Of a stretch of 64,000 nt of DNA, positions 42,997 to 52,706 are shown piece after piece. The DNA is taken from the NCBI GenBank assembly GCA_904377845.1, contig CAJFGR010000004.1, positions 1 to 64,000 of the forward strand, read 5' to 3'. The translations under genes and the position numbers were made by a program. Under the pieces are notes generated by a model. That model searched no databases, was not told the origin of the DNA, and was given only the letters and a program-made list of their open reading frames with translations. This DNA comes from an uncultured Ruminococcus sp. (lineage in GTDB: Bacteria; Bacillota; Clostridia; Lachnospirales; Lachnospiraceae). Each line of letters opens with the position of its first letter. The stretch's first letter is position 1.

Positions 42997-44817
42997 TTAT
43001 CGGACATTATCTGTGGAAAGGAATGCAGCATCTGAAGAACGGTCTGTCACGATAATACGGTCATACGCTTCTGTATCTGCTTCGCTCAGGCTGTCTGTCA
43101 CTTCCACATACGGCGCCCACAGAAAGTACCGATATACATATTCAATTTCCCTGTTTGCGATCCCGCTGCTTACGGCAGGCACCACAATAAGATATTTCCG
43201 TTCATCTGTCTTTCCGCTTTCATACCAGTTATCTCCGACTGTCCCCTCCGCCTGTCCGGGCAGGGAAGTTTCATACTCCGCCCGTATACTGCACAGCCCG
43301 TTAAATTCCGAATAAAGAAAATTCGCTCCGAGAATAAATGTCCCAAGCACCGCATACTGATATTTTCTCTTAGCTGCCGGGGAAGAAAACGCACGGTACC
43401 CTCCCCGTTCGTCAATATCCACCGCAAAAGAATGCTCCATATCTACTGTTGCTCCCATAAGAAGAACTCCGGCATACAGCACGGTAATACTGCAGGCATA
43501 GCGCTCAAATCCGGCCAGTCTGACCGCTTCCTGTGCAGGCATGGAATAGAGATACATACGATGCAGCCCCGCATAGTACAGAACAGTCATCAGTACAGCT
43601 GCGGGAAGGATACGCTCCAGAGCCCGCCTTCTTTTCTTCTTAACCCATGCATACAGCACCGCCCCTGCGGCAAGTACCGTACACAGAAACAGCATCTGTG
43701 CCGCCCGTCCCGACGGATCGAAAACTGCACGGAGAAAATCTTCTGTAATCTGCCCGTAAAATTCCTTTCCTGCGGGAGCACCGTATTCTGCGGCGGCTTT
43801 CCCGGTACTTTCCTGAAGCCATTGTCCGAACTTTCCTTCAAATCCCGCCAGAGCCGTATGCAGATGATACTGCCATGCCAGAGCCGGCAGGGCTGCTCCT
43901 GCGGCCATAAGCAGACCTCGCATAAAGTTTATCCCTCGTCCGCCCGAAGCGCCAGCACCATATCTGATCATTGTCCACAGGGTATACGCTCCTGCCACAC
44001 CGGCAAAAAAAGCACCCGTGCTCTTCACGATCACTGTAAATCCAAGCAGCATCATCTGCAGGATGCAGAGTCTTCCCTGTTCTTCCCGGTACCTGTACGT
44101 AACAGACACAGATGCCATGCCAAGCAGAGGCAGCAGAAAATCTACGAGCAGGTTGTTAATGCGGATCGTAAGATTCAGGTAGGACAAAATAGCACATCCT
44201 GCCCCGAGGAACGAATACAGAAGAAATCTTCTCTTTTCCTTCACGATTCCGAAAACCGCATAGAAGCAGGCAAATATCATACTGTTCTGTGCCAGAATCA
44301 TTATTCCCTGAGAATGCCCGGCAAATCTGCAGACATAATAGATAAACAGGCTGCTGCCCGGAGGATAATCCCTGAACGGGATCATAGCCGTATCCGCTCC
44401 GGGAAGACGGTCTGCACACAGCAGATATTTTACGATCAGCGCCCAGTGGGAAAAATTATCATAATGAAGAAGCTTCAGGTTCAGGGACAGAAGCGAAAAT
44501 ACCGCCGTCCCGGCAAGGAAGCAGAATCTTCCCATGTTCCATTTCATCCGGCCGACTTTTCCCCGTACACTGTAAATCACGAACGCCACAAAGCACGCAA
44601 GGCCTCCCGCCAGAATCAGATCTGCCGTAAGATCCGCTATATCCAGCAGGGCTCCCCAGAAAAGGACAAGTCCGATACCCGCTGTACAGGCAACAGGTAC
44701 GAACCAGCTCATTATCCTGCCAAACCGGGAGATTATAAAAAAGTATCCCCGGAATGAGAGGAGAAGCAGGACTGACGTTGCCGCCCGTCCTATCTCTTCT
44801 GCCTGCAGCTGATCCAT
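42997..44817 (-). CDS. polytopic membrane protein, GT-C glycosyltransferase-like
   Basis: A 606-aa protein with about 12 membrane helices up to residue 470 and a soluble C-terminal domain of about 110 residues outside the membrane. Between early helices lies YDNFSHWALIVKYLL, then FRDYPPGSSLFIYY; an acidic residue in such a loop is what GT-C enzymes use to bind the lipid-phosphate sugar. Overall layout fits GT-C transferases that take sugars from polyprenyl phosphate on the outer face. The family name is unknown to me and the assignment is inferred. It starts 15 bp after the double GT2/PilZ gene and is the last gene of the c-di-GMP operon. Confidence 0.65.
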   Translation of the reverse strand: MDQLQAEEIGRAATSVLLLLSFRGYFFIISRFGRIMSWFVPVACTAGIGLVLFWGALLDIADLTADLILAGGLACFVAFVIYSVRGKVGRMKWNMGRFCFLAGTAVFSLLSLNLKLLHYDNFSHWALIVKYLLCADRLPGADTAMIPFRDYPPGSSLFIYYVCRFAGHSQGIMILAQNSMIFACFYAVFGIVKEKRRFLLYSFLGAGCAILSYLNLTIRINNLLVDFLLPLLGMASVSVTYRYREEQGRLCILQMMLLGFTVIVKSTGAFFAGVAGAYTLWTMIRYGAGASGGRGINFMRGLLMAAGAALPALAWQYHLHTALAGFEGKFGQWLQESTGKAAAEYGAPAGKEFYGQITEDFLRAVFDPSGRAAQMLFLCTVLAAGAVLYAWVKKKRRRALERILPAAVLMTVLYYAGLHRMYLYSMPAQEAVRLAGFERYACSITVLYAGVLLMGATVDMEHSFAVDIDERGGYRAFSSPAAKRKYQYAVLGTFILGANFLYSEFNGLCSIRAEYETSLPGQAEGTVGDNWYESGKTDERKYLIVVPAVSSGIANREIEYVYRYFLWAPYVEVTDSLSEADTEAYDRIIVTDRSSDAAFLSTDNVR

Positions 44818-44832
44818 CCTTCCGCCCCCTTT

Positions 44833-47529
44833 TCACCGTCTTTCCAAACGCATACGCACATTCCGGCAGACTTCGTCATATACCGTCATCCACGGATCGA
44901 TTTCCCTTGGGAGAGAATGTTCCCTGTCATGAATGATCTGAAGCCAGTTTCTCCGGTCTGTCTCCTCCTCCGGAGTAACTACTGCTGCAAGAAACAGCCC
45001 TTTTTTATTATCTTTCTGCTCCGTTTCCTCACGGCAGTATACACATTTTCCCTCCAGCACGGCTCTGTAGTTTTCCGTAAATACATTAATTTTAAGCACA
45101 TCTCCCGGCTTTACCGGCAGCATTTCCATAATCCTGAGGGCGATTCCCTCCTCCGACACATCTACTGTTCTCCCTGTCCGGCGTCTGCCGTTCCAGAGCA
45201 CTTCCGCCTGCTCCTCTGCCCCGATCCGGTCTGAAATGCGTCTGGACTCTCTTCCCAGCATGAAGAATACTGCATACAAAAGAGCGATCAGATTGTACCC
45301 CAGCCAGAAGAGAATCACACTGCTGTACACCAGAGCCATACCGAATTTTCCCCGCACGAAATGTAGGATGGAAATTAGAGTCAGAAAGATCAGTATGCCA
45401 TGCGGTATAAGATATCTGGAAGAAGCAGTCCTCACCCGCTGCTTTTTCTTGTCCGTTACCTTGAATTTTTTCTGATGAATCCCTACCGATTCCATAAATA
45501 CCGGGATAATCAGATAAGGAGCAAGTATTGTGTCAATAATCTGGCTCCAGCGCATATTCCGTATATTAGTGCTCAGGTACTCCATGGACACCCGATAGGA
45601 AAGGTGAGAAGGGAGCCAGAAAAGCAGAAGTTCCCAGAAACCGCATTCCACCAGACGAAATCCGAACAGAGCGAAAAGGACCGGGGACAGGATAAAAATC
45701 ATTCTGCACAGGAATGACCACCAGTACAGATATGCATTCAGATAGGACAGGCGCGCGGCTATGGAAAGATCTTTTGTAAAAACCGCGTTCGTATTCTGAA
45801 TACTCTGGATCACTCCTCTCGCCCACCGCACTCTCTGTCCGATCATGCTCCCCACTGTTGTAGTGGAAAGGCCGGCGGCCAGCACCTCAGTTGTAGCATA
45901 AGTAATATATCCGGCTTTCTGCAGACGCAGGCTGACCTCAAAGTCCTCCGTTACCGTATCATAAGGGAACCCGCCGATCTCTTCCATGGCAGATCTCAGG
46001 ATCACCGTGTTGCTGCCGGTGTACGCGGCGGCATTGGCTGTATTTCGCATTACATTGACTTCTCTGGAGAAAAAATCCTGCTCGTTCGGGATATCTTTCT
46101 CCGAAAACAGGTTAAACTGAAACAGATCCTGATTGTAAAAACTCTGAGGAGTCTGCACCAGTCCGATCTTTTTGTCCGGAATAAGGAAATAAGGAACCGT
46201 CCTTATAAGGAATTCTCTTCTCGGAATCATATCTGCGTCAAAGGTGGCGATCAGAGGTGATGAAGTAAGGGAAAGGGCATTGTTGTAGTTGCCTGATTTC
46301 GCATGGCGGTTGCCCGCCAGGCCCAGATATCCTACGCCGAGATGCTCTGACATCCTGCGTATCTCTTCTCTGTCCCCGTCATCACAGACATAGATGTGAA
46401 CTTTAGACTGATCCGGATATTCCAGAAATGTACAGGCATTGACTGTCTTGTACAAAAGCTTCGCAGACTCATTATGTGTGGCGATAAACACATCCACATC
46501 CGGGAAAAGTTCTCCGGGCACGTCCGGGAAAGGGATCACATATCCGCCGCTTTTCATCCGGTTTATCATCAGCTCTATCATGCCCAGAGTTGTAACCGTC
46601 TCCGCAAGCGCCAGAAGAATCCCTGCGAAAGCCTGCAGGATTCCGGCTTCCCATGGGATCGTAAAAAAGATTCTCCAGAGCAGATATATCGTTGAAAAAA
46701 AGATCGTCAGCATGAACCATATATTTCTCTTCTTTTCATCCGGCACAGGTACTGCCGCCTTTTCTCCGGTGCTGGAATCCCCATCCCCTATGGTTCCTGT
46801 AGGAAGTGAAGAACGGAACTCTGATGTAAGCCCGAATCTTCCAAATTCACGAAAAAGCGTGCTCATCACCATAATACTGTCCCGGACGGGCCGGAAGTGG
46901 GTTCCCTCATTATCATTCTCATAAACAGTCTCGATCTCTTCTGTCAGAACGGGAATTCCCTTTCTGGCACAGACAAGAAGTACACACGTCTCATACTCGA
47001 ACCGATCGCCCGGAATCTGTATCATCAGATCAAGAAGGCTGCCGTCAAAAGCCCGGAATCCCGTCTGAGTGTCGCTCAAATTAATTCCGCCCGCTAATCG
47101 GAAGACCAGTGACGAGATATTGTTTCCCATCCGGGATTTCCACGGCACATCCGGTCTGTTAAAGTCCCGGGTTCCCAGAACCAGTGCCCCCGGATGCCGT
47201 CCGGCTGCCTTAAGAAGCTTTACCCCGTCTGACGGCAGATGCTGTCCGTCACAGTCCGTACACAGCACCATGCTCCGGTCTCCGCCATTCTCCCTCACAT
47301 ATCGGAAGCCGGTCTTAAGTGCCTGTCCTTTTCCTCTGTTTGCAGTGTGACGGAGCACCACACATCCTTCTCTTACGGCAATACGGTCAAACCGCTCTCT
47401 GTAGTCCTCTCCGGATCCGTCGTCTATAACCACAATCTGCGAAGGAATCATTACCTGAAGTTCTCCGACCTGTTTCTCCAGTCCGGGACCCGGCTCCAGC
47501 GCAGGAATAATGATATATATATTCTCCAT
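44833..47529 (-). CDS. double glycosyltransferase: DPM1-like GT2 + BcsA-like GT2 + PilZ
   Basis: An 898-aa fusion. Residues 1-215 are a polyprenyl-phosphate-sugar synthase-like GT2 (VIDDGS, HTANRGKGQAL, CTDCDGQH, SDTQTGFRAF). After two membrane helices a processive, cellulose-synthase-like GT2 follows (CDDGDRE, TFDADMIPR, TEDFEVSLRLQ, QRVRW), then several helices and a PilZ domain (RISDR as RxxxR; DVSEEG as DxSxxG) that should bind c-di-GMP. It likely makes a lipid-linked sugar with the first domain and a polymer with the second. Start set at the ATG at 47529 behind AAAGGAG. Second-last gene of the EAL-GGDEF operon, 14 nt after the cyclase stop. Confidence 0.88.
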   Translation of the reverse strand: MENIYIIIPALEPGPGLEKQVGELQVMIPSQIVVIDDGSGEDYRERFDRIAVREGCVVLRHTANRGKGQALKTGFRYVRENGGDRSMVLCTDCDGQHLPSDGVKLLKAAGRHPGALVLGTRDFNRPDVPWKSRMGNNISSLVFRLAGGINLSDTQTGFRAFDGSLLDLMIQIPGDRFEYETCVLLVCARKGIPVLTEEIETVYENDNEGTHFRPVRDSIMVMSTLFREFGRFGLTSEFRSSLPTGTIGDGDSSTGEKAAVPVPDEKKRNIWFMLTIFFSTIYLLWRIFFTIPWEAGILQAFAGILLALAETVTTLGMIELMINRMKSGGYVIPFPDVPGELFPDVDVFIATHNESAKLLYKTVNACTFLEYPDQSKVHIYVCDDGDREEIRRMSEHLGVGYLGLAGNRHAKSGNYNNALSLTSSPLIATFDADMIPRREFLIRTVPYFLIPDKKIGLVQTPQSFYNQDLFQFNLFSEKDIPNEQDFFSREVNVMRNTANAAAYTGSNTVILRSAMEEIGGFPYDTVTEDFEVSLRLQKAGYITYATTEVLAAGLSTTTVGSMIGQRVRWARGVIQSIQNTNAVFTKDLSIAARLSYLNAYLYWWSFLCRMIFILSPVLFALFGFRLVECGFWELLLFWLPSHLSYRVSMEYLSTNIRNMRWSQIIDTILAPYLIIPVFMESVGIHQKKFKVTDKKKQRVRTASSRYLIPHGILIFLTLISILHFVRGKFGMALVYSSVILFWLGYNLIALLYAVFFMLGRESRRISDRIGAEEQAEVLWNGRRRTGRTVDVSEEGIALRIMEMLPVKPGDVLKINVFTENYRAVLEGKCVYCREETEQKDNKKGLFLAAVVTPEEETDRRNWLQIIHDREHSLPREIDPWMTVYDEVCRNVRMRLERR

Positions 47530-47543
47530 CTCCGGTTCTCCTT

Positions 47544-49238
47544 TCAGTCTCTTAGTATGCTGCTCCTCGGGCAGTCCGTCCTGCAGCCGATACATTCTCT
47601 TCTCATACAGTCAATCATTTTTTCATTAATATAAAAGCAGTCTTTCCCGAGGTATTTGGAAATATACAGCGCTGTGTCAGCGCACCGGTAAAGTTTCTTA
47701 TAATCCCGGACTGTTCCGTCCACTAATACGGCACCGATACTGGCAGATACCCGGTATTTCTCATACCATTCGCCCAGTGCACGGCGGATTTCTTCCAGAA
47801 GTATGACAAATTTCTCCTCCAGAATCCCCCGCTGCATGGAATTTGGGATAAGGACGACAAACTCATCTCCGCCAATACGTCCTGTAACATCTCCCTGCCT
47901 GAAAGTTCCCGACAGACATCCGGCGAATCTTCGCAGCACACGGTCGCCCTCCGGATGACCTTCACAGTCATTGATCTGCTTAAAATTATCCAGATCAAGC
48001 AGAATGAGCACTCCCCTGGGATGATCCTGCCGCAGGAATTCCGCTGCCCGCCGTTCAAATCCATTTCTGTTATACAGACCGGTGAGCCGGTCGTACTCCG
48101 CTTCCGTTCTTGCCTCTGAGAGCTGGTTTTCCATCCGGTCGATACCCCGGGATTTTTCTACATACTGCTGCTCAAGCTGAAATATCATTTCCATGAGGGG
48201 TTTTAACTCCGGGATCTCACTGTCGTCCTCCTTCAGATCTCGCTCACCCCGAATGACGCCGTATATTCCTTCCCTTATCTGCTCAAAATGACGGAACAGA
48301 TATTTTTTCAGATGATGCCGCACTATCAAAACCGTCAGAACACTGACTGTTCCGATCACTGCCAGTCCGAGCCAGAATGAGAGAAGCACATTTCCCGCTA
48401 TCCGGTCCATGCCGGTGAAAGCTACCAGATACATTTCTTCCAGATCTCTGACTACAGCACTCTGCCAGGCGCCGTTCACATAGAGGAGAACCGGCCGTTC
48501 TTTAGGAATCCCGGACAGATAATCCAGCATCTCTTCCCCCTCTTTCACATTACGGATACTGATCTTCTGACTGTTATTCTCTGTGATCCCGAAGACCTTG
48601 CCCCGCTCTTTTCCTACTGCAAAAATACTGGTTTCATATTCTGTGGTAGCCTGTCTTAAAATCGACCCCACCAGCTCTTTTCCGCTCACCAGCCCTGCCC
48701 TGGACAGATCAGCATCGACCCGGACCGCAGAAAACTGTTCCGACTCTGAACCGGAAACAGCATAGAAATATTCCGGATGTTTTCTGAAGTCCGCCTGATC
48801 AATCCGTACAGCTATCTTCTCCCCTTCCGGCGCCTGCTCTAAAGCTTCTAAAACGCTGCTCTCCTCCTGACTGTCCTGTAAAGTCTCGCTGGTGCTCAGG
48901 AAGATTCTGCCCGAAGAATCAATCAGCGAAATATCTCCCGTTTCCATGAGGCTTTTCAAAATCTCCAGTCCGCTTCTGTCAATCATCTGACCATCTTGTG
49001 ACACAATGTACTCAACCGCACGAACTCTGCTCAGATAATCTTCCCTCAGATGTTCTATCTTCTCGTTGTACTCCCTGTTCGCCCGCTCAAAGTTTGACTC
49101 CACACTAACCAGCAGCTGATCCAGAGATCTGCCGTTCTCCTTTATTCCTCTCCAGTACAGACTGACAGCAAAAATCACCACGGAGAGCAGAGCAGAGAAC
49201 AGAAAGGTCGCTGCCAGCCTCTTATACAGCCGTTTCAT
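47544..49238 (-). CDS. membrane diguanylate cyclase (GGDEF)
   Basis: A 564-aa protein that should make c-di-GMP. A membrane helix at 10-30, an extracytoplasmic sensor domain to about 280, a second helix (FWLGLAVIGTVSVLTVLIV) and a HAMP-like/coiled linker lead to a GGDEF domain (375-535). The catalytic motif GGDEF (456-460) is intact and an inhibitory RxxD site (RQGD) lies five residues before it. After the domain comes an unusual cluster C-x4-C-x2-C-x3-C (about 544-557). Its start overlaps the EAL gene by 17 nt. It presumably feeds the PilZ glycosyltransferase encoded next. Confidence 0.93.
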   Translation of the reverse strand: MKRLYKRLAATFLFSALLSVVIFAVSLYWRGIKENGRSLDQLLVSVESNFERANREYNEKIEHLREDYLSRVRAVEYIVSQDGQMIDRSGLEILKSLMETGDISLIDSSGRIFLSTSETLQDSQEESSVLEALEQAPEGEKIAVRIDQADFRKHPEYFYAVSGSESEQFSAVRVDADLSRAGLVSGKELVGSILRQATTEYETSIFAVGKERGKVFGITENNSQKISIRNVKEGEEMLDYLSGIPKERPVLLYVNGAWQSAVVRDLEEMYLVAFTGMDRIAGNVLLSFWLGLAVIGTVSVLTVLIVRHHLKKYLFRHFEQIREGIYGVIRGERDLKEDDSEIPELKPLMEMIFQLEQQYVEKSRGIDRMENQLSEARTEAEYDRLTGLYNRNGFERRAAEFLRQDHPRGVLILLDLDNFKQINDCEGHPEGDRVLRRFAGCLSGTFRQGDVTGRIGGDEFVVLIPNSMQRGILEEKFVILLEEIRRALGEWYEKYRVSASIGAVLVDGTVRDYKKLYRCADTALYISKYLGKDCFYINEKMIDCMRRECIGCRTDCPRSSILRD

Positions 49239-50004
49239 ATGCCTGCCTCCATCTGATATACCGCTCTTTCGGCAGAGGTTCGGAATAATAGTATCCCTGC
49301 CCGTAACGGCACCGGTGATTCAAAAGGAATCGAATCTGTTCTTCTGTCTCCACGCCCTCGGCAACTACGTCCATCCCCAGCTCTTCCGCCATACGGATCG
49401 TAGATGCCAGAATCACATCTGCCTTCGGTTCTCCGATCCTGCTGACAAAATAACGGTCCAATTTCAGAATATCAAAGGAAATTTCCTGAAGAAGCTTAAG
49501 TGTGGAGCATCCCATTCCGTAATCATCTACAGCAATTCTATAGCCGCCGCCGTGCAGATATTTTACAAGCTGCGCCATATCAGAATTCCCGGTCTCTTTT
49601 GCAGCCGTCTCTGTTATCTCAAAAGACAGTTCCCTGCGGTCTGTTCCATACCGTTCCGTGATCTCCTTAAAACGCTCCGCAATTTCCCGCCGTCCCGCGT
49701 GAAGTCTGGAAAGATTGATGGACACAGGAGCAAAAGGGATCTCTTCCCGCCTTGCGTCACGTAAATCCCGGCAGACTATTCCGATCACTTCCTCATCCAG
49801 GAGTGTCATCAGCCCTGCCCTTTCAAGTTCGGGGACAAAAAGAGACGGCATAATATATGTGCCGTCCTCTTTCTTCCATCGGGCAAGAGCCTCCGCACCT
49901 CTTGGTCTTCCTGTCCGCATATCAACCTGCGGCTGATACCAGACATGAAATTCTCCGTCTTTGAGCGCCTTTTGAAAGCTCTTTTCCAATTCTGACCTCT
50001 TCAT
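49222..50004 (-). CDS. stand-alone EAL-domain c-di-GMP phosphodiesterase
   Basis: A 260-aa protein that is essentially one EAL domain and should hydrolyse c-di-GMP to pGpG. Key residues are kept: EAL (38-40) in RGAEALARW, SINLSRLH (Asn), FEITETA (Glu), VDDYGMGCSTL (DDFGxG type), DILKLDR (Lys) and VAEGVETEEQ (Glu). No sensor or membrane region. It is the first gene of the operon and overlaps the GGDEF gene, so synthesis and breakdown of the signal are produced together. cysK lies 5 bp upstream on the same strand, so read-through from it is likely. Confidence 0.93.
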   Translation of the reverse strand: MKRSELEKSFQKALKDGEFHVWYQPQVDMRTGRPRGAEALARWKKEDGTYIMPSLFVPELERAGLMTLLDEEVIGIVCRDLRDARREEIPFAPVSINLSRLHAGRREIAERFKEITERYGTDRRELSFEITETAAKETGNSDMAQLVKYLHGGGYRIAVDDYGMGCSTLKLLQEISFDILKLDRYFVSRIGEPKADVILASTIRMAEELGMDVVAEGVETEEQIRFLLNHRCRYGQGYYYSEPLPKERYIRWRQAYETAV

Positions 50005-50009
50005 TGCAA

Positions 50010-50954
50010 TTATTCCTCTACTGTGTCGGTAAACAGCGGCGTGGAATAATACCGGTCACCTGAATCCGGCAGAAGTGCCACGATCATTTTCCCTCTGTTC
50101 TCAGGTCGCCGCGCCAATTCAACGGCTGCGTGCAGAGCCGCTCCGGAAGAGATTCCCGTCAGGATTCCTTCCCGGCCCGCAAGATATCTGGCGGCAGCAA
50201 ATGCATCTTCATCAGTCACCCTGATCACCTCGTCATATACAGATGTGCTCAAAATCTCCGGTACGAAACCCGCGCCTATTCCCTGGATCTTATGCTTTCC
50301 TGCCTTTCCCTCAGACAGCACCGGCGAACCTGCCGGCTCCACAGCCACAATATTAATATCCGGATTCTGCCCTTTTAAGTATTCTCCGACTCCCGTGATC
50401 GTTCCGCCGGTTCCCACACCAGCTACAAAGATATCGATTCTGCCATTTGTATCACGCCAGATCTCCGGACCGGTAGCTGCTCTGTGCGCTGCCGGATTCG
50501 CCGGATTTTCAAACTGTCCGGGGATAAAGCTGTCCGGAATTTCTGCCGCCAGCTCCTGTGCCTTGGCAATGGCACCCTTCATCCCCTTTGTCCCATCCGT
50601 CAGCACCAATTCTGCACCGTATGCTTTTAAAATATTTCTGCGCTCCACGCTCATGGTCTCCGGCATCGTCAGAATAATCCTGTACCCTTTCGCCGCAGCT
50701 ATTGCCGCAAGTCCGATCCCGGTATTCCCTGATGTAGGCTCAATAATAACGGCGCCTTCTTTTAAAACTCCCCGGCTTTCCGCATCTTCGATCATCGCTT
50801 TCGCAATGCGGTCTTTTACACTTCCTCCCGGATTGAAATATTCAAGTTTGACAAGGACCGCGGCATCCAGATTTTGTTCGTTCTCAATATTTGTCACTTC
50901 CACCAAAGGGGTGTTTCCGATAAGATCAAGTGTGCTTTTATAGTAACTGTTCAT
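50010..50954 (-). CDS. cysK: cysteine synthase A (O-acetylserine sulfhydrylase)
   Basis: Makes cysteine from O-acetylserine and sulfide with PLP. The 314-aa length is typical. GGSVKDRIA with Lys47, [11 protein letters not shown] (73-83) and [10 protein letters not shown] glycine loop, and [10 protein letters not shown] at the C-terminus are complete. It is downstream of the O-acetylhomoserine sulfhydrylase gene by 26 bp; together they give the cell direct sulfide assimilation into cysteine and homocysteine. It is followed after 5 bp by the EAL gene. Confidence 0.95.
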   Translation of the reverse strand: MNSYYKSTLDLIGNTPLVEVTNIENEQNLDAAVLVKLEYFNPGGSVKDRIAKAMIEDAESRGVLKEGAVIIEPTSGNTGIGLAAIAAAKGYRIILTMPETMSVERRNILKAYGAELVLTDGTKGMKGAIAKAQELAAEIPDSFIPGQFENPANPAAHRAATGPEIWRDTNGRIDIFVAGVGTGGTITGVGEYLKGQNPDINIVAVEPAGSPVLSEGKAGKHKIQGIGAGFVPEILSTSVYDEVIRVTDEDAFAAARYLAGREGILTGISSGAALHAAVELARRPENRGKMIVALLPDSGDRYYSTPLFTDTVEE

Positions 50955-50980
50955 CTTTCCTTTCTCCTCCTACTTCAGTA

Positions 50981-52285
50981 TCATTCCACCGCGGCAAACG
51001 CTGTGGCAAGTGCCGCGATCAGATCGTCCGCCTTCTCGATCCCGACGGACAGGCGGATTGTATTCGGTTTGATTCCCTGCTCTTCCAGTTCCTCTGCTGT
51101 GCACTGACTGTGAGTCGTTGTAGCCGGATGGATCACGAGAGATTTCACATCTGCCACATTTGCCAGCAGTGAAAAAATCGGCAGGTTATCGATAAAATTC
51201 TGTGCAGTCCCGGCGTCGCCTTTGATCTCAAAGGTAAAGATGGAACCTCCGCCCCGGGGAAAATACTTCTCATACAGCGTATGGGTTGATTCGCTTTCAA
51301 GGGACGGATGATGCACTGCCTCCACCTGCGGATGATCGGCCAGATATTTTACGACCTTCAAGGCATTTTCCACATGGCGCTCCACCCGGAGAGAAAGTGT
51401 CTCCAGTCCCTGGAGAAGAAGGAACGCATGGAATGGGGAGAGTGTGGCTCCCGTATCCCGAAGAAGCACGGCACGCACATAGGCAGCAAATGCTGCTGAC
51501 GGTGCCGCATCTGTAAAAGCAACCCCATGATAGCTCGGATTCGGCTCCGAGATCCACGGATATTTCCCTGAGTCTTTCCATTCGAACTTCCCGCTGTCAA
51601 TGATCACTCCACCCAGAGCTGTGCCGTGTCCGCCAATGAACTTTGTTGCTGAGTGTACAACGATATCGGCGCCATACTCGATTGGTCTCACCAGGTACGG
51701 CGTGGCAAATGTAGAGTCCACGACAAGCGGAATCTTATGTTTGTGAGCTATGTCTGCAATAGTTTCCAGATCAGCTACATTGGAATTCGGATTTCCCAGA
51801 GTCTCTACAAAGATTGCTTTTGTATTTTTCTGAACCGCCGTCTCAAATGCTCCTTCTTCTTCCGGATCCACAAATGTTGCTGTGATCCCGCTTGTAAGAG
51901 GCAGCGTATGGGCCAGAAGATTGTAGGTTCCTCCATATATGGTTCTGGAAGCAACAATGTGCTCCCCTGCCTTTGCCAGTGCCTGAAATGTATAGGCAAT
52001 GGCCGCTGCCCCAGAAGCTGTGGCAAGAGCTGCCGTGCCGCCCTCAAGGGCGGCGATCCTCTGCTCGAATGCATCCTCCGTCGGGTTTGTCAGCCTTCCG
52101 TATATATTGCCCGTATCCTTCAGGGCGAAGCGGTCTGCCGCGTGCTGACAGTCATCAAACACAAAGGAAGTTGACGCATAGATCGGGACAGCCCTTGCTC
52201 CCGTTGCCGGATCCGGCTGCTCCTGCCCGATATGCACCTGTTTTGTCTCAAAGCTCCAGTACCGTGAATTTCTGATGTCTGTCAT
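50981..52285 (-). CDS. O-acetylhomoserine aminocarboxypropyltransferase/cysteine synthase
   Basis: A 434-aa Cys/Met-metabolism PLP enzyme of the large OAH-sulfhydrylase (MET17/MetY-like) group, which forms homocysteine from O-acetylhomoserine and sulfide. [15 protein letters not shown] (62-76), [11 protein letters not shown] and the PLP lysine in [11 protein letters not shown] (Lys215) are typical. It starts 153 bp downstream of the small remnant gene at 52439; that gap has a short GCCGAC/GTCGGC stem but no riboswitch I can recognise. In an operon with cysK. Confidence 0.94.
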   Translation of the reverse strand: MTDIRNSRYWSFETKQVHIGQEQPDPATGARAVPIYASTSFVFDDCQHAADRFALKDTGNIYGRLTNPTEDAFEQRIAALEGGTAALATASGAAAIAYTFQALAKAGEHIVASRTIYGGTYNLLAHTLPLTSGITATFVDPEEEGAFETAVQKNTKAIFVETLGNPNSNVADLETIADIAHKHKIPLVVDSTFATPYLVRPIEYGADIVVHSATKFIGGHGTALGGVIIDSGKFEWKDSGKYPWISEPNPSYHGVAFTDAAPSAAFAAYVRAVLLRDTGATLSPFHAFLLLQGLETLSLRVERHVENALKVVKYLADHPQVEAVHHPSLESESTHTLYEKYFPRGGGSIFTFEIKGDAGTAQNFIDNLPIFSLLANVADVKSLVIHPATTTHSQCTAEELEEQGIKPNTIRLSVGIEKADDLIAALATAFAAVE

Positions 52286-52390
52286 GATAGTCTCCTCCTT
52301 TTGGTGCCGACTATATAAGTCCGTCGGCGTTCTGTATCTCTTTTGCTGCTGGATTCATCCTATCACAGTAAATATCATCTGCCTAATACG

Positions 52391-52430
52391 CAAAAAAAAT
52401 ACCCGGTTATAGGATAAACCTATAATCGGG
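52391..52430 (-). terminator. rho-independent terminator of the RelA/SpoT remnant
   Basis: On the minus strand CCCGATTATAGG pairs with CCTATAACCGGG across a 5-nt loop (52402-52430) and is followed by TATTTTTTTTG. It lies 9 bp after the stop at 52439 and insulates the sulfhydrylase gene. Confidence 0.9.
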
Positions 52431-52438
52431 CAATTAAG

Positions 52439-52706
52439 TTACATAAAATTGATGTCTATTTTCTTGAGCTTTTCATACAATGTTTCCACATCCGTGGGGT
52501 CTTCTTTAATATTATCCATTTCCATCCGGATGTCCTGCATCGTTTCATCTACGTGCGCAATTTCGTCTGCGCATTCCTTCAGGCGGGCGATTACCCTCTC
52601 CGCATGGTCTACATTTTTCTTGTACTTAATCTGATGCTCCAGACTGGCCCAGAAGCGCATTCTTTCCGGCTCCGTCCGGCAGCTGAAGCCAGTTTTCTTT
52701 TTCCAT
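52439..52706 (-). pseudogene. remnant of a GTP pyrophosphokinase (RelA/SpoT-type small synthetase)
   Basis: The readable 73 aa (ATG at 52660) match only the last part of small (p)ppGpp synthetases: FWASLEHQIKYKK, then the helical ARLKECADEIAHVDETMQDIR tail and KLKKIDINF end. The catalytic domain is absent. Just upstream is a start codon with GGAGGT (ATG at 52706) whose frame gives about 25 residues (beginning MEKENWLQL) and then stops, out of frame with the remnant. This fits an internal deletion that joined the 5' end to the 3' end of the gene. An expressed short helical peptide cannot be excluded. Confidence 0.65.

Noticed and set aside
43432..44757. 441-codon ORF antisense to the GT-C-like gene
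   Set aside because: Opposite a clearly membrane-protein coding gene; composition (Lys/His/Ser/Gln-rich) and lack of a start site mark it as a shadow.
52286..52390. S-box, T-box or other riboswitch before the sulfhydrylase gene
   Set aside because: The gap is short, has only one small stem and lacks T-box or SAM-riboswitch core motifs; the strong hairpin belongs to the terminator of the upstream remnant.
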